Of a DNA stretch of 64,000 nucleotides, positions 1 to 11,050 are shown one piece after another (the stretch's first letter is position 1; the number at the start of each line of letters is the position of its first letter). The DNA comes from Antitrichia curtipendula (Eukaryota; Streptophyta; Bryopsida; Hypnales; Leucodontaceae). The position numbers and the translations under genes were made by a program. The stretch lies in contig OX579635.1 in assembly GCA_951230915.1 (NCBI GenBank), positions 44,578,001-44,642,000 on the forward strand, written 5' to 3'. The notes under the pieces are model-generated. The model was not told the origin of the DNA. It ran no database searches and saw nothing but the letters and a program-made list of their open reading frames with translations.

Positions 1-422
1 AATGGATCCAAAATATTGTAACAAAGGTTCAATAAAGAACCTAAAGGATTGGAGTGGTGTTTGCAATTGTACTCAATCTCCCTCTTTTTCTAAGTAGTAA
101 TCTTATCAACTAAGATTTTCAACCTAATTTACAAGTTCTAACTTTCTACAGTGGACCTAAACTCTAATTTTTGAAGAAAGACTCCACATCACAAACGGAT
201 TGTAACATGAGCTTCAAAAAGCCATGTTTAATCTAAAAAAAAACCCACCTCTTTTTCTTATGCTAAAACCCATCGAAAACTAGTGTCAACTTTAAATTCA
301 AAAGGATTAAGAAAATAATTTTTTGAGATTGACTTTTCTGTGGAAAGTGACTAGCCTATGGTCTTAAATAGATATGAGGGAGTATAAAAAGACCTAATTT
401 GGACTGCATTACAACTTCGTAC
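1..422. repeat. Left arm of large inverted repeat, outer part
   Basis: Reverse-complement similarity to 4640-5073 can be followed by eye along the whole stretch. For example, the bases around 100-215 mirror 4855-4975, including a shared ATCCGTTTGTGAT block. The arm runs off the left edge of the window, so its true end is unseen. It is interrupted at 422 by a CACTA element and resumes at 2388. I estimate roughly 75 percent identity. No coding potential is visible. Confidence 0.75.
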
Positions 423-2384
423 CACTAGTAGAAATATTTGCAACCAAAACAGCAGAAAACTGTTGTTTGCATCTTTTGTTTTGGTCGCGGTGTACTGGAC
501 AAAAATCAACTAAAATCTATTGATTTTTTTTGTTGTTTTGGACAAATCCAAAAAGAAAATTTAATGCTTTAATTTTAATTTTAATTTTTAAAAATCCTTC
601 TAATTAATTTTTTTTGACTGCCCAAATTTTTTGGGCAATTGAAAAAATATTTTCTAACAAAAACTGCCACCTCGGGTCCTCGGCAGCCCCGTTATGCAGT
701 CAGGGTGTCACCCATGAGGATTGAAATTTGGACCTTGTGGTGGAGGTTCAAGGGGTCAACCATTACTCCATGCAAATCTTTGAATGTTAAAGTCATTAGT
801 AAGATTTTATTTAACTAGTTTTCTAATAATTTTTCGTTTGCTTTGTTAAATCAGCAAAGTTTGGAGGCCAATTTGACATCGTAGAACAATTTTTTCAAAA
901 ATCTTTGAACTAAGAAAAGTTGTAAAATTAAACTAAATTTCATCTCCAAAAAACCGTTTAACATTTCAAGTCTCCAATAAAAAGTTATATACCAAATTCA
1001 GAGAGGATGTTTGAAAAACTAAAAAAAATTGTCCTTTTCAATTCTTCTCTAAGTTGTGCCCATAACTTTTGATTGGAGTCTCGAAATCTCAAACGGATTT
1101 TTGGAGATGAATTTTAGCTTGACTATGCAACATACTTTAGATCCAAGGTTTTTGAAAAGAGGTAATTTACTATGCCAAAATGGCCTCCAAAGTCTGCTGA
1201 CTTTAAAAATGACACCGAATTATGAATGGTTTCAAAAAAATCCATTGTATAGTGCCCTCCAAGAAGTCTTGCAACCACACTTTGAAGTCTAATAAAAAAT
1301 TTGTACAACAAATTTCTCAAAATTTGTATTAGGTTTAGTAAACCAATTCAACCATCATGCTCAAGCGTATAGATATAGTCATAATATAAGGGCCAATTGG
1401 TCAAATATAATTATAATTTAAAAATATCTATTTAATAAAATTTAAAAAGCCAAACCTTGACATTGATTTCTTTCTAGTATAAAAATTTTCTTACATAATG
1501 TGAATTTTTTCATAAAGTGAGATAAGCACATTGATGTTTCTAAAATGTTTCTACAATACAATTTGAAAAGTTTATTACCAATATTTTTCAATCAATTATT
1601 ATGTAACACAATGAAAAGTACACAAAATAACTTATCAAAAATAGGATTTCTTTTAAATTGAAATTTTGTGTGTTGATTAAGATTGCATAAAATAATAATT
1701 TTAATAGATAATTTTGATAGTACATTCTTAAAATGATAATATATTCTTCATGCCACCCAACAATCTATATAAGGAGTAATATCAAATGATATTACAAAGA
1801 ATGAATAATTAAAAGGTAAGATTTAGGCAATCCTCATATTTTAAGATTTCCATAAGATTTTTGAAATTACATTAGTAATTGTATCATTTGATGTTTCGTC
1901 TTTTCCTAAATTCAAAATTAATCCTCATCAAATCCTTAGCATCCAAATGCCTAAGGCCTTTTTTGAGTTTCTTAGAGTTTGTTCTATATTGAACCAAAAG
2001 CCAACATTTTGATAAATTTCATCAATATTTTTTGAATAGAAATCGTACAAATTCAAATTAAACATATTAGAGATCAAATCGGAAAAGAAAACACAACAAT
2101 ATCACTTATAGATTGAAAGATTATGTTGTTTGATAGGAAAACTTTTAAATAGAATTATGCAAATGAAACTAGATTCTAGAAGATTTTAGAAGATTCTAAA
2201 AGATTCCATATTCCCTAAAATTTTGTTGATTTGGTCATTGCACTACTCAAATCAACAGAAATTAGGTGTCATTCTATTGATTTTCACAAAAAGTTTAAAA
2301 ATCAATGAAAATGGTCATTCTAATGCTCCAAACAATAAAAATCAGTTGATTTTTTGTTGTTTCGGTCATGGTTTTCTAGTAGTG
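423..2384. mobile_element. Non-autonomous CACTA (En/Spm-type) DNA transposon
   Basis: The left end reads CACTAGTAGAAA and the right end TTTCTAGTAGTG, giving CACTA-type terminal inverted repeats. A 3-bp duplication TAC lies at 420-422 and again at 2385-2387, as expected for the superfamily. Both ends have subterminal repeats containing ATTGATTTT/TTGTTGTTT-like motifs. The 1962-bp body has no transposase reading frame, so it would depend on an autonomous relative. It interrupts the left arm of an inverted repeat that is continuous in the other arm, so the insertion is younger than that structure. It contains an internal hairpin at 850-1208. Confidence 0.85.
850..1208. repeat. Internal inverted repeat (hairpin) in CACTA element
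   Basis: Bases about 855-1033 read as an imperfect reverse complement of about 1050-1205. The core TTCATCTCCAAAAA with flanking CCGTTT is on one side and its complement on the other, with a spacer of about 20 bases. It could be a MITE nested in the CACTA element or part of that family's own structure. No target duplication was recognised. Confidence 0.6.
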
Positions 2385-2387
2385 TAC

Positions 2388-3045
2388 GCTCTTGGTCCAC
2401 CGATCAAGTCCATTGTAATCTTCAAAATTGTTGATTTTCGGAGAATCTTGCCAATTTGGAGTCTTCTAGCTATTGAATTGTCTTGAGACTTGTTGGAGCG
2501 TATTATAAGAATAAAAGAAGTAATTCTAATTTTTAGTGAGGTTTTACCACACCCCGTGTATTTCCCATGAATTTCCCATCGTGAAATTTGGCGATTGATT
2601 GTCCAGAAGAATATCTTTTGACTACCAGAAAATTATGGAATTTTTTGAAGAGCCTCCAATGGAATTCTACAAAAGATGTGCAAGCCCATATTCTTACTTT
2701 TCACATTTGACAAAGAAGAATCAAATCCCGCAATTTCCTTTAATTTTCGGTGAACAGAGAATCTTTCACACAGAGAAAAATCTTAGAGAACCGACTTTGC
2801 CGTTGGACTCCTAGTGTGAATCCTGCCTAGAACTATCATACTTATGTCATGGATTCTACCAAATGACTACAATATGTACAACTTTTGGATTTCCACCCTA
2901 TTTATATGTACGATTTGGGTTATATTTTAGGAAAAACAAGTTAATTATGACCAAATACTATAATGGCATGTGACGTAACTATTTTGGCTTTACACTTTTT
3001 TTAGGGCTTTTTGAATAATAAATTATACTCAAAATATCAACAAAC
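2388..3045. repeat. Left arm of large inverted repeat, inner part
   Basis: This continues the arm after the CACTA insertion and mirrors 3801-4640 on the opposite strand. Landmarks are the GACCAAATACTATAATGGCA block at 2947-2966, whose complement lies near 3870-3895, and the TTTTTAGTGAGGTTTTACCAC block near 2531, whose complement lies near 4480-4500. The arm ends in an (AAC)-rich stretch just before copia gag-like sequence begins. The short open frames inside it are not credible genes. Confidence 0.75.
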
Positions 3046-3049
3046 AAAC

Positions 3050-3757
3050 AAAAAAATGAGTTCCAAATGATGAATTGGGCACTCACAAGGAGCTCACTTT
3101 TGCTTTTATTACGGCAAAATTGATGCATGAGGTGTCTAAGAGGAAGGAAAATGAACCCTAAGATGGAGGGGTAGCCTTTCTCTCATGATACAACAATGCA
3201 AGGAGGGAGCTTACAACAATGCAAGGAGGCACACACATGCTACAATAGTGGGAAGCCCAGTCACTTTGTAAGATATTGTAGGCAGCCTAAAAAAGAAAGT
3301 ACAAACAAGGCTAGTGTCAAGGAGGAGGAAGATGATTTTGCATTTGCAACCAGTAATGGTTATGATAACACCAACATGATACATTGGATCATTGACTCAG
3401 GTGCTACTCAACACATGACCACACATAAATAAGCTTTTCTCATATATGAACCCATCAACAACTGAAAGGTGTATTTGGATGACAATGGCGTGGTGGAGGC
3501 CATTGGCAAGGATTGCATTGTTGAGTAGGTCGATGTGAAGGGCTCATTGAAACAAATTCTCATTTAAGATGCGTTGCAAGTGCCTAAGTTGCATGCCAAT
3601 TTGCTCTCCATTAACAAATTTGTGTTACAAGATTTGAAGGTGCAATTCAACAATAAAGGTTATGTTTTGGGCACATCCAATAGAGAGATGATTGTCACCA
3701 TACCAAGGAAAGGCAATATATACCAACTTGTGAGCTCCCATTTCATCACATATGACT

Positions 3758-3760
<3 letters not shown>
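3050..3760 (+). pseudogene. Ty1/copia gag-protease fragment
   Basis: This is a decayed piece of copia polyprotein. Around 3080-3160 a gag-like stretch ends in LMHEVSKRKENEP and a stop. At 3235-3280 there is a zinc knuckle in which the second cysteine is serine (CYNSGKPSHFVRYC). At 3382-3420 is the aspartic protease site WIIDSGATQHM. Protease-end sequence LLSINKF lies near 3600. Stops interrupt the frame near 3430 and 3520. The N-terminal part of gag is missing because the inverted-repeat arm abuts it. The protein resumes at 9781, so the two pieces were one element. The family encodes capsid, protease, integrase and reverse transcriptase/RNase H for retrotransposition. This copy cannot make them. 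Confidence 0.9.

Positions 3761-3800
<40 letters not shown>
3761..3800. repeat. (TTG)n microsatellite
   Basis: About 13 uninterrupted GTT/TTG units lie at the junction between the copia fragment and the right inverted-repeat arm. On the minus strand it is an (AAC)n tail at the inner end of that arm. The other arm ends in a shorter AAC-rich stretch at the same place. The tract may therefore be a tail belonging to the arm element rather than random slippage. Confidence 0.95.
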
Positions 3801-5073
3801 AATTAGTATTTTGAGTATAGTTTATTATATAAAATCTCTAAAAGAATGTAAGGCCAAAATAGGTATGTTATATGCCATTATAGTATTTGGTCCTAAATAG
3901 CATGTTTTTCTTAAACTAACTCAAATCTCGCATGCAAATAGGGTAAAAACTTGAAAAGTGTACATATTATAGTAGTTAAATAGAATTGTCCAAATTTTTC
4001 TAATCCTACCTTGCATGTAGCAGAACATGGCTAAATTGGTCAAAAAGAATCTCTATAAGAACCTTAAGTCAATCTCAAAGAGAGGTTTTAATATCCCTAT
4101 TGGATCGACAAAATAGTAGAAATCCCAATTGTTAATCTACAAATGTAGAAAACTTAAGATGGACCAAAAGAGGGCATCTACAAGTACGGTGATTCTAAGT
4201 GAAAATAACGCTAGGAGTCCAATAGTGAAGTTGGTTATTTTGCCAAAATTTTCCTCTATGTGAAAGATTTCTTATTCATCGAAAGTTAAAGGAGATAATG
4301 GGATTTGATTATACTTCTTTAAATGTGAAAAGTAAAAATATGAGCTTGTACATTTTTGTGGAATTCCATGAGAGTTACCACAAAAAGTTCCATAATTTTT
4401 GGTAGTTAAAGATATTTTTTTGGATAGTCAACCGCCAAAATTTTATGATGGAAAATTCATGAAAATTATCTAGGGTGCGATAAAATCTCACTAAAAATTA
4501 GACTAGATTTTATATGCTAATAACACGTCCCAATAAGTTTCAAGGCATTTCAATAGCCATAAGACCTGAAACTAGCAAGATTCTCCCAAGACCTGCAAAT
4601 TTGAAAATTACGGTGGAGTTGATTAACATTTCAAAAGTATACAAAGTTGAAATGGGGCATGAATTAGGTCATTTTTACTCCTTCATTCTTACCTAAGAAC
4701 CTAGGCTAATTACTTTCAATAGAAAAATCAACCTCCAAAAGTTAGGTTTTAAAAAAAATTGGATTTAAATTAACATTAGCTATTGATGAGTTTTTAGTGT
4801 AAGAAAAAGGGGTGAGAACTTCATTTGTCTAAAAATGGACTTTTAGAAAGAATACCACAATCCGTTTGTGATTTGAAATCTTTATCCAAAAGTTAGAGTT
4901 TAGAACCACCGTAGAAAGTCAAAAATTGAAGATTAGAATGAAAATCTTAGATGATAAGGTTACTATATAGAAAAAAAGGGGGGGTGAGTGCCCTTGAAAA
5001 CATACATAAGGGCACTCATTCTCCTCTCATTTCCAACCATTTTTTAGCTTTATTACACTATTGGATCTATTTA
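3801..5073. repeat. Right arm of large inverted repeat
   Basis: This is the reverse complement (imperfect) of 1-422 joined to 2388-3045, so the arm is uninterrupted here. It separates copia protease sequence (to about 3760) from the rest of the copia polyprotein (from 9781). Similarity can be followed to about 5073, opposite the first bases of the window. The nature of the arm element is unknown: no LTR, transposase or coding frame is recognised. Confidence 0.7.
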
Positions 5074-6084
5074 ATTGGATTTTGGCCAATTTGGACCAAG
5101 TTGCTAATTCCTCATGTTTTTGGAGCGTTTTAAGCTCTATTGTTTTGGGGGGTTTTCAAGCTTTCTTTCAAGGACATTGGGGTCCTTCAACATTTGCTCT
5201 TGTATACAAACCAAGGGGGAGGACGGGGAGGAGGGGGGCACTTAGTTCTACTACAACAAACCATGTGCAAACAATTGGTTTCTAATAAACTATAATTTCA
5301 ACCTAAAATTTTGAGCATTGTATAATAATGACTATAGGTTTCCATTGTGAAAATTTTCAACTCAAATAAAATATGAAATGATTTCTAGAAGAGGTTGAAA
5401 ATGAACTAAAATGGCATGTTTTTCAGCTCAAATAATTATAGAGAACACATTTAGATGACCATTGAATCAATATTCAACTCAAAATGAGCTTTCAATAGAG
5501 AGTTGTTTTTAGGAATTTTTTGTTCTTTTTTTTGACAATTTTTCTTATATAATATAGGAGTGTAAGAGTTATTTTTCAGTTCTACAGTGTATCTTTTTAC
5601 TTCAAAAATTTGTAACTAATTATTATTAACAAATAAAAATATCAATAATTCATAACATAAACTTTCAAAGTAGAAAAATCTATTCATATTTTATTTAATT
5701 CAAAAAATAAATAGGAGGTCTAAAGTTTTGTTCGCACGTGATTTCTAATGGACACTCTAAGTGAACTCCCCATGATACAAACAACTTATTATCACTAACT
5801 TTAGTACGTTTTTTGTTGAGTTTATTTGTTTGTACTAATCTTAGAACACCCTTCACTGTACCTTAGCAATGTTGCTTTGGGAAATTTTTAGTTTATGTTT
5901 GTGAGTTCTAAACTACTAAGTAGAAAATTTCTTAGAGTTTGGGTGCAATTGTACTAATTTGTTTGTATTATGTTTTTGAAATAACAAATGGTTGTACTAA
6001 ATTCTTTATTCTAACGTTTTTTGTTTTTGTTTTTGATAAGTTAACTTTATTGGAATTGTTTTGTATACTCGTAGTCTTGGTTTA

Positions 6085-6225
6085 TACAATGAAGTTTTAG
6101 CTTATAGTATTTTGGTGACAATAGAATTTAGTGTGTTTTCCAAAGATACAGTGAAGCTTTGGCTAATAGTATTTTGGTGACAATAGAATTTAGGGCGTTT
6201 TTTCAACGATACAACGAAGCTTTGA
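6085..6225. repeat. 62/63-bp direct tandem repeat, 2.3 copies
   Basis: Units begin TACAATGAAG (6085), TACAGTGAAG (6147) and TACAACGAAG (6210). The middle of each unit shares TAGTATTTTGGTGACAATAG. The third copy is truncated after about 16 bases. Confidence 0.85.
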
Positions 6226-6528
6226 ACTCGTAAAACCTTAGAAATTCACAAAAAATAGAAGTTCTTTGCATTGTCATCTCACCAAGTTTAGTCTTCAAGA
6301 ATCTTAGTGACAAACTCTTAAATTAGCTCTAGTTAGTGTCAAGTATTTAGCACCCAAAAAATAGACTCTTAGTGTTCAAAAAATCCAAAGAAATTAAAAT
6401 TGATAATAGTGCAAAAATTCAGTGTGGAAAAAAAAAAAATGTCAAACTCCTCCAAAAATTCAAACAATGAAGAGTTTGTTTAGAATTGTGTTTTATTACT
6501 TTTATTACTTTTGGCCAATCAGCAACTA

Positions 6529-6600
6529 CCACGTGTCATGCGTAGTCAACAGGCATAGTCAGTAGTAATGGGGTCCAACAAACCAGGAGACAACACGTGG
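6529..6600. promoter_or_regulatory. Pair of ABRE-like G-box motifs
   Basis: CACGTG occurs at 6530-6535 within CCACGTGTCA and at 6594-6599 within ACACGTGGCG, 64 bases apart. Both have the flanks typical of plant abscisic-acid response elements bound by bZIP factors. No gene start is visible nearby. They could belong to an old LTR promoter or be chance, so the call is weak. Confidence 0.3.
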
Positions 6601-8639
6601 CGCAATTTGGGAACTAAGACTTAATTGAACTCGTTCTAAATGGCATGAGATGTTGGTTCTAACGACAGGTTTTGTTTTCTGCTCATACTCCTAGTTTGGG
6701 ACTAATGTTCTAAACAACTAGACTAGATTATCAAAACTAGTTTAAATGGCAAGTCAGAAAGAAGGATAAAGACATATGCATAAATTTTATGATAAAAAAT
6801 TAGATTAGAATATTGATATAGAAGTAGTATAGAAATAGAAGAAATTAGAAGAGTACGTACAACTTGCAAGAATTAAGAATAGAAATAGAATAGAATTAGC
6901 ATAGATGTAGATAAAAGAGACAAGTAAAAAATAAAATCCCATAGCTAAAATAGAATTGCAACACAAGTAGGTTAAGAGAAGTGAAGTCTAGATAGAAGTT
7001 GCAAATGTTTTCATTGTACACTTTGGCATGAAAGAAAATAATAGAAGAGGCTCCATTAGAGGAAGAGAAGATGGAGTAGGGAAGGAAGTGTGAATAGATA
7101 GGATTAGGTGAAGATCTCAAAGAAATAATTGAGACCATTAGAATGTAGATAGAATAATAATTGTCTTGGAAAAAGATAAGGGAATTTCAAGGGTCAATTA
7201 TTATTTTGAAACTTGAAGTATAGGGATTCTATTCCATCCAAAGTCAATTTCTAAATAATAGAGGAGGACTAGTGTTAAAAAAAAATGGAGTAGAAAGGGG
7301 AAGAAAAGAAGAAGTCTAACAATTCCAAACTTGTATTAAAACCATATTTTCAAGTAGTGAGTAAAATTACAAGAAGAATCTAAATATGGCAAATGACAGG
7401 GAGTTTAAAGGCATTTTAGACCACCTTCTAGATAAGGTGCATTCCGATGTGAATTACTAATTTCTTCTTCCCTATTTGAATTATCTAAATTATCCATTTA
7501 AAACATAGCCAAAACACAAGTATAAGTCAGAGTATCAAGACTAAGATTTTCCAAAGTTCAAATAAAAAATCTCGTAGAGCTTATTTAGAGGTTTCCAAAA
7601 AATGTATGACATTTAAAAATTGGATTCAAATTGAGAGAAATAAATAACATATGAAGTTAGTAGTCATATTGGATGAAAATTAGTCAATTTCATCCAAGAC
7701 AAACAAGAACAAAAGCTTAGATAGTGTTAAAAAATTAAAATTAAAAAGTGAAAACAAAAGTGGATTTTTAATTGTAGGCCGGTAGAAAATAGTAGATGGA
7801 GTTTGAAGTACTAATTAGCGGTCAAACTACATCCACTCATAACTTTCACTAGGAAGGTCCAAAACTTCATTGAATCTGGATAGGTAATCCTAGACTCTAC
7901 AAGGAACCAAATTCAAAATTCAAAAATAGTAAATTGACAAAAGAAGTCCTAAATTTTAGGAACATAGTCTAGAACATAGTAAGAAGTAGAATAGAACTTT
8001 TAAAAACAACCAAGTAGAAACTTAGATTTTGAATTAGGTAAAAAGAACTTGGAAAATTCCATAACTACATCAATCTCAAGAAAATATCCAAAACTCCAAT
8101 GTTATAGAAGGATTAAATTTGGGTCAAAAACAGATGAAGTCAGTTGAAAATTGTCCATCTAAGTCCAAACTTGGAACTTAAGTAGAGGCTAATAATCTAA
8201 GTCTAGGGTCAAAAATTCAAGATTAATTGAAATAGAAAAGGAGTCTAAAGTAGTGGATGAAGTTTAGATAGTCTCTTAAGGCTTAAACTTCATCTGGTCA
8301 TAACTTCTTGTAGGAACATCCAAATCGTGCAAGTCTTATGTTTTAAAAAATGGCGTGATCTGAAACTTAGAGGAGTTAAATTTTGATTGTAGCTATTTTT
8401 ATAAGAAAACCACAGAGGCCTAAAGACTTTGGATTGTTTAGAATTAGTATTTGCAATTAGGGTAATTTTTGGTGATTTTTTTGTGAATTTGTAGAACTTT
8501 AGGAACTTAGAAAAGATCCATTTCTCGGATGGCACATTGGAAAAATGTTAAACATCCATTAGGATAAAAGCTCAAATACAAGAATCTAGTTGTGTTCGTG
8601 AATTTATCAAGAGTAGATAAATAAACGCTCACGACTTAA

Positions 8640-9190
8640 CCCTTTAGGGCCTAAGGAGCCCCAAGCAACCTCTTGAATTTTTTTGGAATCAAATTTGCAT
8701 ATGAAAATTTTATAGTTTAATTTAAATTATTATTTTTCCACAAATAACCATTTATATCTTCTATCTGATCTGATTTTTCAATATTTTTTGGAAAAAAAAT
8801 GAAATTTATAAGATTTTATAGAGTTTCTATCTTTGAAAAATTATAGTAATTACAAAAAAGCTCACTTTACCATGAAATTTTGGTAGAAAATAGAAAAAAT
8901 TATAATGAACATTATGGTGAAGTTGGCATGCTCTCTTTAGTTATACACAAATAAATTTGATAGAGAAACATGTTCCACAGTGCATTTTGAAACTCTAGAA
9001 ATCCCAACTTCAAATTGCCATAGACAAATCATTATTGCTCCAAATATAATGGCCAATGGCTCATTGGAAGTGGAATTTCCTTGCCCTCACATCTTGTTCA
9101 CACCTCATAGGCAACTGAAGCTTGGAAAGTGTTCCAATTTCCAAAATTCAATTTAAAACGACCAAATTTGGCATGCTCGGCCCTAAAGGG
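8640..9190. mobile_element. TTAA-flanked MITE, CCCTTTAGGGCC subtype
   Basis: The 551-bp element is bounded by TTAA at 8636-8639 and 9191-9194. Termini are CCCTTTAGGGCC at the left and GGCCCTAAAGGG at the right, a perfect 12-base terminal inverted repeat. TTAA flanks and CCC-starting termini fit the piggyBac superfamily. Because TTAA is a palindrome, a 3-bp TTA/TAA duplication of PIF/Harbinger type cannot be excluded. There is no transposase. Its right TTAA is also the left TTAA of the next element. Confidence 0.75.
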
Positions 9191-9194
9191 TTAA

Positions 9195-9776
9195 CCCCTA
9201 AAACCCCGAGGGTGTTTTTCGCCAAAAAACACTCAAAACTACCACTTTTGTTGTATTCACTTAAGGAAACCAATTTTTTTTGTTTTTTGGAGAATTTAAC
9301 CGTAGGATCTTGTACTTAACTTGTCTGAGATCATGTAGTAAAAATTTCATCAAATTTCACCGTACGGATTGGAAGATATTAGCATTCAAAGTTGAACAAA
9401 AAGTTTTTTTTCAAGAAGATGCTTAAATTGCCCGAAAAACTAAGATTGTCCATAACTTTTTCATCCCTAATCCAAATAGAATAAATCAAAGCTTCACGTA
9501 TAGGTAAGAACATAATCCTTTAGGAAAAAAATTCAAAAAAAATTATTTTGACTTTTTGTAAATTTTTTTGGGCTGCCCGCCAATCTCCATTTCTTGCTCA
9601 TTATGCCATAACTTTTTCATCCGGCATCCGATTGAAACAAAAATTATATATCCACAAAGCTCTTGCAAAGCTACACAACCTCAAAAAAATCTCAAAAAAT
9701 TTCACTTCAAATTGAGACAATAGGAACCTACCCGGACCCAAATTGTCCCCCAAGGGGACAAGTGGGGTTTTAGGGG
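9195..9776. mobile_element. TTAA-flanked MITE, CCCCTAAAACCCC subtype
   Basis: The 582-bp element lies between TTAA at 9191-9194 and TTAA at 9777-9780. Its ends are CCCCTAAAACCCC and GGGGTTTTAGGGG. The subterminal block AAAAAACACTCAAAACTACC, and further in ATTGGAAGATATTAGCATTC, are shared with the elements at 39812-40752, 41700-41933 and 36618-37541 (right end). No coding frame is present. The copia polyprotein resumes directly after its right TTAA. Confidence 0.8.
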
Positions 9777-9780
9777 TTAA

Positions 9781-10500
9781 GTTCAAAACGGTGAATGGTA
9801 CCAGAATGGTGTGTTTGGCACAAGGAGCACTCCTCCAACATTCTTTGGAATTATGGCACAAGAGATTGGGCCACCTCAATGTGAAGAGTATACAGAGCCT
9901 TCAAAGCATAGTGGGTAGCATGGAAGTGATGAAGAGCTCTAGCGACCTTAAGTGTGAGACTTGCATTGAAGACAAGCAAGCAAACCAACCATTTTCAAGT
10001 GATGGAGCATATAAGGCAACCAAGGTGTTGGAGATTGTGCATTGATGTATGCGACCCCATGAAGACTACATTCATAGGTGGTACAAGATATTTTTTAACT
10101 TTCATTGAAAATTTCTTAAGGAAAATTTGGGTGTTCATGCTGAAGTGCAAGAGTAATGTGCTTGAAAGGTTCAAGGTATTGAAGGCCTTTGTGGAGAACA
10201 AATCGCGGTACAAAGTAAAGGTGTTGAGATCAAACAATGGAGGGGAATACATGTCTAAGGCCTTTGAGACTTTTATAAGAGACCATGGCATTCAACATCA
10301 AACTTTAGCCCATTTTCTCCACAACAAAATGGTGTGGCGAAGTGTACCAATTGCACACTTGTGGAGATGGTGTGAGCCATGTTGTACATCCAAAGCCTCA
10401 CATATTATCTTTGGATGGAGGCTGTATCAAATGCGATATACGTACGCAATAGGTGCCCTACAAGTGCGGTAGCATCTATGATACCGTAAGAAGCATGGAA
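9781..10500 (+). pseudogene. Ty1/copia GAG-pre-integrase and integrase core remnant
   Basis: The GAG-pre-integrase zinc-binding segment reads LWHKRLGHLN at about 9856 and CETCIEDKQ at about 9957. A frameshift near 10040 then moves the integrase core into another frame: YFLTFIENFLRKIWVF near 10090 and LRSNNGGEY near 10225. Functional copia integrases have DDFSR and RSDNGGEY here. Both catalytic aspartates of the D,D-35-E triad are replaced (IEN for IDD, SNN for SDN), so the domain is dead. A second frame change follows about 10320, where the conserved PQQNG region is garbled. It continues the fragment at 3050-3760. Confidence 0.92.
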
Positions 10501-11050
10501 TGGAGGAAGGCCAAACCTTGGTCACATGTGCATTTTTGGATGCGTTGCATATGCCTTGGATTTAAATCCAAAGTGCTCTAAGCTTGATGCAAAGGGCATC
10601 AAGTGTTTGTTTTGGAACTATTGTGAGGGCTCAAAAACCTATTGGCTTATGTGTTTGGGGTCAAATAAGATCATCAAGAGTCAAGATATGACCTTCATTG
10701 AAGACAAGCAAGGGGTATCTACCAACTTTGGAGATGTATCCTAGTAGTAGCAATGAAAGACCAAAGCTTGAGGTGGACAAATCTTCAACCATATAAGCTT
10801 TGCCAAAAGATGATGGAGACCAAGATGAGACACTACCAACATCCAAGGAGAAGACAAATCCATCTCCAAGTTTGGCATCTAGTGAAGATGAGGAAGGAGA
10901 TGTTTCCAAAGAGCCAAAATACCCTACAAAGGAGCATAGGCCATTTGGAGAATGGTAGAAGAACCACATTTTACCTCAAGAACAAGTGGAGCATGCCAAT
11001 GTGGCATATCCAAGAGATCCACGCAACGCTGAAGAAGCCATGAAGAGTCC
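10500..11050 (+). pseudogene. Ty1/copia integrase C-terminal region and linker remnant
   Basis: Residues read FGCVAYAL, then SKLDAKGIKCLFWNYCEGSK and KIIKSQDMTF, between 10526 and 10710. This is the usual copia integrase C-terminal pattern (FGC.AY..., KLD.KG.KC.F.GY, R DV.F). A stop near 10742 ends the frame. The following 300 bases are the variable linker to reverse transcriptase, broken into short frames. Confidence 0.88.

Larger units (their letters stand above)
5074..8635. other. AT-rich inserted sequence without genes
   Basis: I see no credible coding region, RNA gene or complete element. The stretch is part of the DNA that splits the copia element. Two blocks near 7775-7900 and 8230-8330 resemble each other loosely, both with CATAACTT followed by TAGGAA, and could be old duplicates. 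A short direct tandem repeat (6085-6225) and two G-box motifs are listed separately. Confidence 0.6.

Noticed and set aside
664..770. A GGTTCAAG-containing GC-richer patch looking like a tRNA or SINE box B
   Set aside because: No cloverleaf, box A spacing or acceptor stem could be drawn.
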